Source: Edaphochlamys debaryana (lineage: Eukaryota; Chlorophyta; Chlorophyceae; Chlamydomonadales). From it: a stretch of 64,000 bases of DNA. A program made the position numbers and the translations under genes. How positions within the stretch are numbered: the stretch's first letter is position 1; every line of letters begins with the position of its first letter. The stretch is taken from the NCBI GenBank assembly GCA_016858145.1, contig JAEHOE010000065.1:558001-622000 (forward strand). Reading direction: 5' to 3'. The notes under the pieces were generated by a model. It had not been told where the DNA came from, searched no databases, and saw nothing but the letters and a program-made list of their open reading frames with translations. Of the stretch, positions 33,188-43,376 are shown one piece after another.

Positions 33188-33428
33188 TCCTGCTTCCTAC
33201 GTGAGGGCAAACCGCTTTATCGCCTGTCCCGCGAGGACAGCATCGCGCAAGCGATGAAATCGCTTGATACGGCTAAACCGTTAGCGAGCGACTCGATCGC
33301 CGAGTCCTGCAGGATCCTGCTTCCTACGTGAGGGCAAACCGCTTTATCGCCTGTCCCGCGAGGACAGCATCGCGCAAGCGATGAAATCGCTTGATACGGC
33401 TAAACCGTTAGCGAGCGACTCGATCGCC
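33188..33428. repeat. 114-bp direct repeat packed with short palindromes
   Basis: Copies at 33188-33301 and 33315-33428 appear identical and are separated by 13 bases holding the palindrome TCCTGCAGGA. Each copy contains a string of short hairpins: CTGTCC-cgcga-GGACAG, CAAGCGAT-gaa-ATCGCTTG, GCTAA-accg-TTAGC and GCGA-ctcga-TCGC. The base composition is less GC-rich than the surroundings. Dense small palindromes are typical of volvocine organelle spacers, so an organelle-derived insertion is one possibility. Confidence 0.9.
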
Positions 33429-36400
33429 CATCTGGTCGCCAGTGACGCCGTGGCTTGCGTGCAGTCCGTCCTGGTTGACGATTGCCTCATTTGCACGAAG
33501 CTGGGAAAAACCAGTAGCTGCTCGATCGCAAGGGTCGACCTGCAACTGCGCCCTGCTCTTGACCCCGGCCTCTCGCAGAGCTTTCTATCAAGAGATACTG
33601 GCCACATCATACAAACAGTCTGCACACCGCCGTGCGCCGCTCGCGCTAGACGCGAGCGGGTCATTGTGCTGCTGGCCACGGGTGCGCATGTTGGCCCTCA
33701 ACGCCCCCAGTTTAGTTGTCGCGCCACGTCATAGACGCTTGAGGTAGCTAACAAGACCGATGGGCAAGCCCGAGGGCGGTGACGGGCGGAATCTCTTACG
33801 CGGCCAAGGCTTCCTGGGGCTGCGCAGATCCGTCCAGCGGACTTATTTACGTGGCGCTTCTCAGTTTCGCATCACCTTCGGCGCCGAAGCGAGTCAAGGG
33901 GCCTTTCGACGAGCTAATTGTTTGGCGCCCTCTCGGAGTTCCTCGAGCGCGGGAGAGCATCCCCTCGCTGTCTTGGTGGGTAAAGCAGCTGAGGGCTGGA
34001 ACAAGGTTCGGTTAAGCAGGCGTGACGGCGGACGCGCGCGCGGGGTCGTTGTCTGCAGGGCGGGGATTTAAGCCCACCCGTTCACATCCAACCTCAGCAG
34101 GGCGCCGCTCCTGTTGCCTCGGCCTACCTGCCTCACCCACGCCGGTGTGCCCCGCCTATTCCCTTCCCCGCCCCTCAGAGCGGCCCAACTTACTAAAGGC
34201 TACTCACCGTGGGCAGCGGCGAAGCAGCCCGGCCCCCTTGCTGCCTGCCTGCGCCCCCCCGCACCTGCTGCCGCCTGCAACTACTGCCTCACTCGGAGCG
34301 AGTGTCCGGTCGTCCGCCGCACACGGCCGCACGCGGTATGCTCATCAGCCACACGGCGCCGCCCGCTGCCGTAAATGGCCGCAGTGCCCTGGCCAGAAAG
34401 ATCTCCATCGGCGGCTAGCTGGGATCTATCGATCAGCATGCCTCATTCACGCGTCCGCCGAGCAGCCGATCCCAGGCTCTATCGATCTGGGGCGCATGGA
34501 ACCGCAAGCAAGGCGAGGCCCCAGCAGGGGCCAGTAGAGGCCAGTGGCAGGGGCTGGATGGCTGCTGCTGCTGCCGGACGCACCCGGCAGCGGGCTGAGC
34601 GCCAGGACAGAAGGGATGGTGCTGTTCCGGGGGTATGTAGAAGAACATCTATCAACGAATGAAGCGAAGCGCTTGGTTGCTGTTGGGGGGCCCTTGCTCG
34701 AGGTACTAATAAAGGGGCAGCCGGGCGCGCGGGCGGCGTAACTCTGCTGCGGAGGGCGTGGCACGCAGCGGCAGCGGTTCTGGTGCGTGAAGGCACTGCT
34801 GGACGGAAGCTGAGTTGTGGCTGGGGTGATCTAGGCAGGGGCGTGTGGGGCCGCACGTGTGACCAGCCCGGCGTTGGTGCGGGTGTTCAGCGGGTACCAT
34901 ACATGGGATCTTTGAGTCCGCACACACTCTGTCTAGCTATGCACATGGATTCCGATTCTTTTGCCATTGCTCCTATTCGGGCGCGTGTTTGGATGCGCCC
35001 ATGTTCACGGTTGTTTGTCTCGAGCCGGTCTGTCTGGCAGTGAGGCGCAGAAGCGCCGCCTGAATGAACAGCATGCAGCATTAGCTAGCAGCAGCAGTGG
35101 GGCGGGCGAACGCAACGCATGCGCGGAACACTCAGCAGCCGCCGGCTGCTGTTGGTTAGTTGGTGTAGTTGGTGAGGGGACGGCCCCGAATGCTTGCCCT
35201 TGCATGCTGCTTCCATTCCTGGGTGTGCGTGTCAGCCGCAAGAAAGGCTCCCGCATCCTCGCTCATTATTAGCCATTTGGCCACAACCGTTTGCGGCCGT
35301 AACGTTTCTGATGGGTTTACGCATGTACCTGTACGGTTAGTACGGTGGTGTGTGTGGGCGCCGCTTGTGTGCCCCATTACGTAATGGATGCGGCTGATGA
35401 CGGCTTGCTCCCCACCCAATGTCTGCGGTTTGATTGGAGCAGGTCGAGGAGTCGGTATCTAACGCTGTCTATCGGCTGTCGCTGCGTGCCTGCTGAGCAT
35501 GCCGTGCTAGCCGTGCGATGCTTGCATGCTGAGCCGCTGCTGGGCCATGCGACGCGTGCGTGCGATGATGGGTTTCATTCTAGAATGAACATAGATCTAT
35601 GTTCACCGTGGACTAGCGTATTGCGGCCGCCTGGGATGCGTGGTGTTGCTTGTCGAGGCTGCCGGCGGCGGATGGAAATGGGCTGCTCATCACCAGCAGC
35701 CTCCCGCGCGGCAAACCTGTCGTCATCGTACTTGCTCGGCATGTATGCTGGGTCCCTGTTGTGTGCGTGCCGGCCCAATCCAAAGGCTGTCACGCACGCA
35801 GGGTACGTGTGTGGAAGGGGTTCTTCGATCGACGGGGAATGAGGTGCGCTGCTGTATGTGTGATGAAGGGGCGGCCGTCCTGTGCGCCTGTCCGCCCTCG
35901 TACGTGTGTGCTTAGTAAGAAAGGATTGGAAGGATTGGCCTACCTACCTTTTGGTTAGGCCGGTGTGCCGCATACGCGGCTTTGGCTCCACGGAAACGCA
36001 TGCCCGTGCCTTAATGGGCTGGCTATCCGACCCCATGAAAGGGTCCAACGTAATCAAGCTTTACTACTACTGGCATGATTTCTTTTTGAGTATCGGTACC
36101 TTTGCAGGGTGACCGTCGTCTGACGGCGGCGGCGATTACTGCAGGTGGCGTGGGTTCGTTCGTCCCACGGCGGGGGTTAGTTGTCCCGCGCTGCCGCGTC
36201 TTGTCTGGCACGAGTTTGGCCGACATTGCCGTGCTGGCGTCGCCGCCAGCAGCAGTGCGAGCGGTGATGTCATAATAACTTTCAGCTTAAACTGGATGAG
36301 GATGTAGAGGATGAGGCTGTGCATTGGGCATTGGCGGGACCAAAAGGGTAGGTACTCCGTTTGCGTGGAGACTGGCTGTAGGAGACTGGAGGTTTCGTAG

Positions 36401-37720
36401 TCTCGCTCAGCACCCAAGGCCAGGGCACGCTCGTGGCGTGCTCTTGCCCCACGCCGCCGCTGCATATCGTGGGACGTATCGTGGCACGCTTGGGTTCTAA
36501 ATTGCGGTCCGGACAGATACTTGCTCCAGGCTTTACAGGCTTATGCTTATGCTTGCGTATGCTCATGCACTGAGCTCTGGCTGTACTGGCTGGGGTTACT
36601 GGGGTCTGCGTGGATCCCCCGTGCGTGGGTGCGTGCCAACTGTTGATTGGGATGGTTGGTTTTGGATTTCTTTGGCCTGTACGCAGGATTTGCTACTGCT
36701 GGATGGGGACGTGTCAGCCTTGATAGTCTGGCCTTGCTTTCCGCCTGCAGGCAGGTGGGACTATATTCACTATACGTTTGCGCATGCACCGTTCCCGCTG
36801 CGCTGTTGGTAGTTTGCGCTGGTTTCAGGGTGTTAGTTGGGGTGCTTGAGGGGCCACTGGCGGAAGCTGAGGTAGGGTACTGCATGCCCTCGGGCGCACA
36901 TCGGGAATTGCGCCAGGCAGGGCGGGGATGCAGGAGTGACTTTTCACTGGGGGTGCTGAGGGGTGTCTCACCAACACGCTGTTGAGCTTAACGTCAGCAG
37001 CCCGGGCCGGGGCGCGGGCCGCGGGCCGCGTGAGGAGGAGTGTTTTTTGCGTGGGAACTGTGTGGGAATAAGCAAGGCGCACTCCTGTAGCTAGCTCCTG
37101 ACTTTCCAGGTATCCCAGGCTAGCGCCTCCTTGTGCGCTCCCAACAAACGAGGCAGCAACACGTGCGTAGCGCCGGCTTTGTTGTGCTTGGGCTTCAATG
37201 CGTGGGCTGGGTTCCGAGGTACCGGTGATCGGGGCGGCCAAGGGCCGCCGCCGCATGCTGCCGCCAAGCGCTCCTTGCTGGTGAATGGGGTACGTGTGTG
37301 GCACTGTCCGAAATGTATTGAGAAACATCGGTTCTGTTCATGTGCCGTGGCTCTCCGGCCGTCGGCTGGAGAGACTTGGTATTGGCTGGATGGCTAGCCA
37401 AGGGGCGCAGGGTTTATCCACAGGCAAGGGCCGGTTGAGCATGGAGCACGCAAAAGACGAAGGGAGGCTTGCCGGTGAATGCATGTCCGGTAGCTCGAGT
37501 ATGTAAGCTGAACGGCGTTGAGGGCCGGGGCTCTGCCTCGGCATGCATCTATCTTAGGCCAGGGCAACGTTCACGGTCGACACGGTTGTCACGGTATCGT
37601 GTCCCCACTCCAACCGACCGTCCTCGGCCTGCGCCCCAGCCAAGTCCTCAATCTCACACACACAATTAGGGTTCACAATTGGCGCGGGCTTCGAGTACTT
37701 AGAACCGGCCGGCTACCCGC

Positions 37721-37754
37721 CGCGCCTACGCTTCCCCGGCTAACACGAGCAGCC
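37721..37754. repeat. Short dispersed repeat, copy 1
   Basis: CGCGCCTACGCTTCCCCGGC followed by TAACACGAGCAGCC. Related copies lie at 40528-40563 and 61168-61202, all ending ACACGAGCAGCC and all near a CACACACA tract. Identity unknown. Confidence 0.6.
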
Positions 37755-38187
37755 GTTCACACAATCGATTAGGGTTCGCTCACCGCGTGCCTGTGCCAAC
37801 CTGGCCCAAGGGCACAAGTAAGGGCTGGGGACCCTCGCTACCCTCGCCGCTTCCCTGCCAGCTGCCTGAGCGAGGCACCAGCCCTGCCACAACCCAGAAC
37901 CCTGGCGCCCCGCTCTTGCCCAGCGCTGCAGTGCGTCCGGCGTTCCGCCGCCTCGCTCCCCTCCCCGCCCCCACGCAATTGGCCCGCGCCCTCATCACTG
38001 CTCCTCACCACAGCCTGCAGCGGCAGCAGCTCCTCCCCCCGCGCCCCTGCGGGCGGCCATGAGCCCACGCGGCTCCGGATGCCCCGCCCACGTCGCCGCT
38101 ATCGACCGCAGGCGCCTTCCGCCCACACATGCGGCCCCTATGTCCGCCGCTGCTTCTGCCGCATGCCCGAGCGAGACGTCACAAGCT

Positions 38188-38318
38188 GGCCCAGGCCCAG
38201 GCCCAGGCCCAGGCCCAGGCCCAGGCCCAGGCCCAGGCCCAGGCCCAGGCCCAGGCCCAGGCCCAGGCCCAGGCCCAGGCCCAGGCCCAGGCCCAGGCCC
38301 AGGCCCAGGCCCAGGCCC
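38188..38318. repeat. Hexanucleotide array (CCCAGG)n, about 21 copies
   Basis: Perfect array starting 27 bases beyond the stop codon of the minus-strand Cys-rich gene, so it probably forms part of that gene's 3' untranslated region. It is open in all three plus-strand frames (Gly-Pro, Arg-Pro, Ala-Gln repeats), which creates false open reading frames. Confidence 0.95.
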
Positions 38319-38344
38319 GTGCGGCCCCGAGTCAGCTAGCCGCG

Positions 38345-41300
38345 TCAGCCGCTGCTGCCGTCGGGCGCCCTCAGCGCCAGCGCCACAGCGGCGCAGGCGG
38401 CCTCACTGGCGGCCCCCGCGCAGGCCTCCTCGGTCTGGGGGGGGGCGGGAGGGGGGGCAAGGGGGGTCGGACGGGGAAGGGGGATGTATGGGGATGAGGC
38501 GGCGGCAGAGTCTTGTTACGCGCGCTCTAGATGTCCAGAAAGCCTCAAACCCGGGGCGCGGGGGTCGACCCAGGTCGACCCAGGTCCGCCCAGGTCCGCC
38601 CTGGTTCGCCCCCGCGCCAGGGAATGCGAGAGGGGCAGGCGGCTGACGGCAGGTGGCGGGGGGCGGGGGCCTCACGCTCTCACCTTGATGACTGTCCCTG
38701 CGAAGGCGCTGCCCCCCAGCAGCACCTCGAGCAGCGTGGAGTGTGCCAGGACGCAGTGGGAGCCCTCCACCACCCCCGCCATCCAGTCGCACCTGACAGG
38801 GGGAGGGGGGGTTGGGTTGGGGAAGGGGGGGGATGAGGAGGGAAGGAGGGAGGCCGGGAGGGAGGCAAGACAGTCGGGGCGCCGGCATGCCGCCTTCCCC
38901 TGTCCCTGCCCGAGGTGCGTAACTCTCTCCCCAAGTCGCCTCCCCCTCCCCCTCCCCCTCCCCCTCCCCCTCCCGAAGCCCCCTCCCGAAGCCCCCTTCC
39001 CGGGCCCCCTGCCCCTCCCCGAGCCCCCTCCCCCTCCCCCTTCCATGACCCTAGCCCCCTTCCCCCCCACCTCTTGTCCTGCAGGCAGTCCTCCTGCGTC
39101 CCCGCCCGGCACATGGCCAGACTCGCCCCCCGCAGCGCCAGCCGGGGGCACCAGGCCAGGTCCAGGGCACCGGGGCCGGGCCCGGGGCCGCCGCCGTCCG
39201 AGGCGTGGCGCAGCGACCGCTGGTGCCCGCCCGTGCCCGTGCCCGTGCCGAGGCCACCGCCCAAGCCCCCCGCCCCGGCCCCCGCCCCAGCAGCGGCGCT
39301 GCTGCCGGCGGTGGGGTCTCGGAAGGAGGTCCTGCAGCAGGGGAGGCGGCGGAGGGGGCAGAGGGGGAGTTATAGAAACGGGCCAACCCCTCGGGCCGGC
39401 TTGACCCGGCTGGGGACAAGGCATAGCGGGACACCAGGGACGTCCTCCGGCTGACTACCGAACGGGTAAGCCGCGGGCGCGGACGGTTGGCCGACAATGC
39501 CGTGACCTGTCCTCCCCCTGCCGATGCCCTTGCGCGGCTGCGTCCACCCCTGCACGCTGTGAGCGAGCCCCAGCACCAGGAACCCCCCTCCCCTCCCTCT
39601 TACCCGTGCCCCAAAGTTTATTATCGCACGCCCCCCCTCCCCCAGCCACCCCCCCTCACCCCTCCGCCCGCGCGAGTGCCTCGTAGACCTGCTTGGGGCC
39701 GAGGGCCGAGGGGCGGTGCGGGGGGTCCACGGGAATGCAGCGGTCTTCGGGGATGCCCTGGGGGGGGGGCGGTGGGGGGAACCATGTGTGTGTTTTGACA
39801 CGCGTGGGGAGCCGCGGGGATGCAGGGAGCGTAAGAAGCGCCCCGGCGTGTGTTTGGGGTGGCAGCAACGGGGTCGTGGCGAGCAGGCTGCAGGGGTGCG
39901 TTGTGCCCACACCCCACGAGCCTCCTGCCCCCCCCCCTGCCCCCCCACCCCCCCGCTGCCCCACCTGCTCCCCCTGGCGGTGGAAGGCGCAGGAGGCCGC
40001 GAGGGCGCCGCAGGGGTAGGGCGCGGCGGGGTCGGGGCGGCGGTGCCAGCAGTCGTAGGCGGCGTGAGACATGAGGTGATCTGGGGGGAGGGGGGAGGGG
40101 GGAGGGGGGAGGGGGAGGGGGAGGGGGGAGGGGGAGGGGGGAGGGGGGAGGGGGGAGGGGGGAGGGGGGAGGGGGGAGGGGGGAGGGGGGAGGGGGGGAG
40201 GGGGGAGGGGGGAGGGGGGGAGGGGGGAGGGGGGAGGGGGAGGGGGAAGGGGGGAGGGGGGAGGGGGGAGGGGGGAGGGGGCTTGGGGGGGGAGCACAGG
40301 GGGAGAGGCGTCGCCTCCGCCAGTCCTCCTGCGCCCCGCCCTGCCCACCGCAGGGCCAGGCCCGCGCACCCGCGTACGGTGCAACTGGGCAGGACGGCTC
40401 CGACCCACCTTCGCGCCAGCCCCGCAGCCCAGCCCAAGCCCCCTCCCCGTCGCCCTTTCTCCCCTCCCTCCCCCAGCCCTCCGCCAGCCCTCCCCCAGCC
40501 CTCTTCCCCCCCGCACACACACACACCGAGCCTACGCTTTTCTCGGCCTTTACACGAGCAGCCTTGGACACCCTCTCCCACCCCCACCCCTCCCTTTTTG
40601 CTGCTTGTGGTTTACTTTAGCAATCACTAATCAACCCTCTCCCCCCCCCTCCCGACCCACTCTTGCATGCGGTGATGGTCTCCGCAAAGTCCATTGCGGG
40701 GTCGTGCGCCAGGTAGCAGGTCACCTGCTGCCCGTCCCACTCACAATTCTTGTCCTGGGGGAGGGGGAGCGGGGATAATGGGGGGATGGAGGATAGGGAA
40801 CGGGACTAGCGAAAGTTGGGGGTCGCGGGACAGCCCGGCGGAAGACCGGGCTTCGATGGGGCGCTTTCCAGTGCCCCAGGGGACCCAGGGGGACCCCGGC
40901 CCGTCCGTCCCGACCCACATCGACAGGGGCTTGTTCCCTCCACACCCTGTCCCCTGTCCACGTCCCTTCCCCCCCATCCCTGTTTCCTCGCCCTCTCCAC
41001 CTCCTTCCCCCAACCTCCCCACCGCGTAGCATGCGGCTGTGTCGGCCGCCTCCCGGCACGTGAGCGCCTCCAGACCGAACCGCTTGAGGACCCTTGGGGG
41101 GGTGGGGGGGGCGAGGGGGAAAGGTGGGGGGGCGGCAAAGGAGCAGGCGGGGAGCACAGTCAGGGAGCACACCTTGGCATGTCCGGTAATGGCGCTAGCA
41201 GCAGCGGGCAACAGCAGGCAACAGCGCCCCAAGGGGTCAGGGTGAGGAGAGGTGTTGAGCCCACGATCAGGCAAGATGAGCAGGCACAGAACCTGCAACG

Positions 41301-42412
41301 CCTCTTCCCCTTCCTCACCTCCCTCCTCCCACGAATTCCCACCCCTCCTCCCGGCTCCCGCCTCCCTCCCGCCCCTCTCCCCCCTCTCCCCCTCTGCCCC
41401 CCCCTCACTTCTCCGTGGGCAGCTCGGGCGGGGGGAAGGCAGCGCTCCCCAGCAGCAGGGGGTTGAAGAGGCACTGCGCGCCGTCCCACACACACGCCCC
41501 CGAGCGGCCCGCGGGGGCCCGCGCCAGCGCCCGCTGGGCCTTGGCGGAGAGGGCAAAGGTGGACTCTGGGGGTGGTGGGTGGGGTGGGGGTGGGCGGAGC
41601 GGAAGAGGAACGGAGGAGAGCAAGGGAGGCGGAGGGGTGAGGGAGGGAGGAGAGGGGGGAGGTTGGGGTTAGGGCTGGGGTGTCGGGGCTAGGTCGCGGG
41701 GTCCGCCGCCTGTGGCTTCCCCAGCCGTCTCCTCCAAGCCCCTCATGACTCCCGCTCAACCAGAGGACCCCAAACCCCGTGGCCCCAGGGGCTGGATCTG
41801 GCAGGAACTCAAGAGTGTCGCCCAACCACCCCCGCCACCTCCCCCCCCGGCCTCCCCAACCACCCCCGCCCCCCTTCCCCCCCCTTCCTGCCGCTTGCCT
41901 GCCCAGCGCGTCAGCACCTCCACCTGCGGTGAAGGGAGGAGGGAGGGGGAGGGAAGAGGGAGGGGGGAGAAAGAGGGTTGGGATGAGAGCGTGTGGCCAG
42001 CCCTGGGAGGGTATTGGCAAGGTTGATGGAGCCCACAGATATCACACAGAGAGGCTGGGTAGTATGGGATATAACTGAAAGCGCTGGGCTGGGGTGCGAC
42101 CAGCAGGGTGGGGGCAGACATGGCTGGGAGCGGGCGCCGACATGTCGGTGTGCCGTGCGTGCCGGAAACTGTGCCTGCCCCGGATACCAGTCTCACCGCT
42201 GCCCAGGCGTGTGCTGTGGAAGGGAGGTCTGAGGTGTTCGCCCTCATATGCGAGGGATTTATCTGGGTAACGGGCCGGTCTCCAACCAAGTGATGGTTCT
42301 TGGTGTGGGTACGCTCGGGAGTGACGCCGAGCTTATCCTTCCCGGGTCGACCCGCCGCGAGGCCGAGCGTTAAAAGGAGAAGCAAGCCGCGGGCGGTGGT
42401 CGTCATGGCCAT
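38345..42412 (-). CDS. Secreted protein with repeated Cys/Trp motifs, function unknown
   Basis: Read on the minus strand the start is [20 protein letters not shown], a signal peptide. The end of exon 1 is uncertain. Later exons fit in phase: 41923-41899, 41565-41409, 41092-41023, 40754-40661, 40080-39965, 39757-39660, 39331-39071, 38792-38684 and 38434-38345 (stop TGA). The mature protein carries recurring units of the form C-x-W-x(4-8)-C preceded by one or two further cysteines: [50 protein letters not shown] and a final [17 protein letters not shown] central exon is rich in Gly/Thr. The 25-nt exon 41923-41899 ends at a GC donor, supported by phase. This looks like a disulfide-rich extracellular protein built from a repeated cysteine module; I do not recognise the family. 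Confidence 0.72.
40081..40281. repeat. Purine array (GGGGGGA)n with 6-8 base units
   Basis: About 200 bases of G-runs separated by single A. On the sense (minus) strand of the Cys-rich gene this is a long C-rich polypyrimidine tract ending at the acceptor before the exon that starts at 40080. Confidence 0.95.
40528..40563. repeat. Short dispersed repeat, copy 2
   Basis: GAGCCTACGCTTTTCTCGGC followed by CTTTACACGAGCAGCC, a relative of the copies at 37721 and 61168. It lies within the intron 40081-40660 of the Cys-rich gene. Confidence 0.55.
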
Positions 42413-43376
42413 GCTGGCAGAAACTAGAGCCGACAGACACGGCTGGACTACCTATGCAAAGATGTCAAGTAACGACGTCTAAGCATGATATGATATTACA
42501 AATTGATGGCAGGCCGTGACCTTGGTGTTGCGCTGCTTGGGGCGCTGGTCTTTGCAAGTCGTCTGTGATACCTCTATGCCAAGCCGTCATATGTCAACTA
42601 TGACTATCGGTGGATGAACGAGGGTGGATGCCGAGACGGTCGGCGTGCCGATAACCCCGCGCGCCTCCGTGCGCTTCTCCCCTTCCCCCCGCGACCATCG
42701 CCCAGGACCTATCCCCCCGATCACATATTCCCGCCCCTTCCTTGGGGTTCTCAAGCCAGCACAGCCAGCCGCGCATTCCCGAGTCGTCCCGAGTCGGAAC
42801 AACTGGCGCGATGATCGAGGTCAAGCCTGCACTTGCTCTCCTGGGCGCTACAGCTCTGTGGGACGTCTTATTTCTACTGAAGGGTGGGCAGGTGTGGGAC
42901 AGGAATCTGCTTGACTCGGGGAGGCTCACCAGGCATCTCACCGCACCGCACACCTGCAGACCCCTGGTTCATGCGCTGTGCACCCTTGCCCAGGGTGTTG
43001 GTTGCGCGTCAGGTGTTCTAGGATCTAGCAGATACTAAGCGCTGGAACCAATTGCGGCTGTGAGCAAGCAGGAACGCAAGGGACCACGACAGCTGCGTCC
43101 CTCGTCGGCGACACGTCGCGCCGCTTGCAATGCGCCCCGGCAGCGCCTGAAACTATTATAGCGCTCAATAAGTAACTAGTGAAAGCGTCTGGTCTGTCCC
43201 GGACTCTGTCGGGAGCGCCAAGAACGCACGCGACGCTTTGGCTCACCCGCGCACGGGCTCTGTCGGGACCGCGACACCACCGCCCCAAGCGCCCAATTGC
43301 TAGAGACGAAGCTGAGGAGCTGGAAGGCCGCCGCAGCGAGGTACGACTGCTCTTCACCGGTACAATCCCAACTTGG
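42413..43376. other. Intergenic region between two divergent genes
   Basis: Divergent promoter space between the minus-strand Cys-rich gene and the plus-strand START gene. A short open stretch from ATG at 42811 (MIEVKPALALLGATALWDVL...) ending near GTGGGC resembles a first exon with a hydrophobic anchor, but no following exon could be linked to it. Confidence 0.4.
43153..43160 (+). promoter_or_regulatory. TATA-like box upstream of the START-domain gene
   Basis: CTATTATA lies about 220 bases before the ATG at 43377 and supports a transcription start between it and that ATG. Confidence 0.4.

Larger units (their letters stand above)
32184..38344. other. Gene-poor region of about 6 kb
   Basis: No multi-exon gene with consistent phase or recognisable domain could be supported on either strand. 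The stretch has lower GC than the flanks in places (notably 33180-33430 and 34900-37500). It contains the palindrome-rich duplication at 33188-33428, one copy of a short dispersed repeat (37721-37754) and the hexanucleotide array near its right end, which belongs to the 3' region of the minus-strand gene. Open frames such as 33381-33734 and 33779-34015 lack homology I can recognise. Confidence 0.5.

Noticed and set aside
33188..33428. LTR pair of a retrotransposon
   Set aside because: The copies are only 114 bp and 13 bp apart, with no room for an internal region.
33381..33734. Open frame downstream of the palindromic repeat as a gene or transposon fragment
   Set aside because: Frame begins inside the duplicated palindromic unit and no protein family was recognised.
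38059..38646. Plus-strand frame with a Gly-Pro repeat
   Set aside because: Driven by the (CCCAGG)n array; the minus strand here holds the phased last exon of the Cys-rich gene.
42811..42893. First exon of the START-domain gene (MIEVKPALALLGATALW...)
   Set aside because: Looks like a signal-anchor exon, but no downstream exon can be joined in phase, and a TATA-like box at 43153 lies between it and the START gene.
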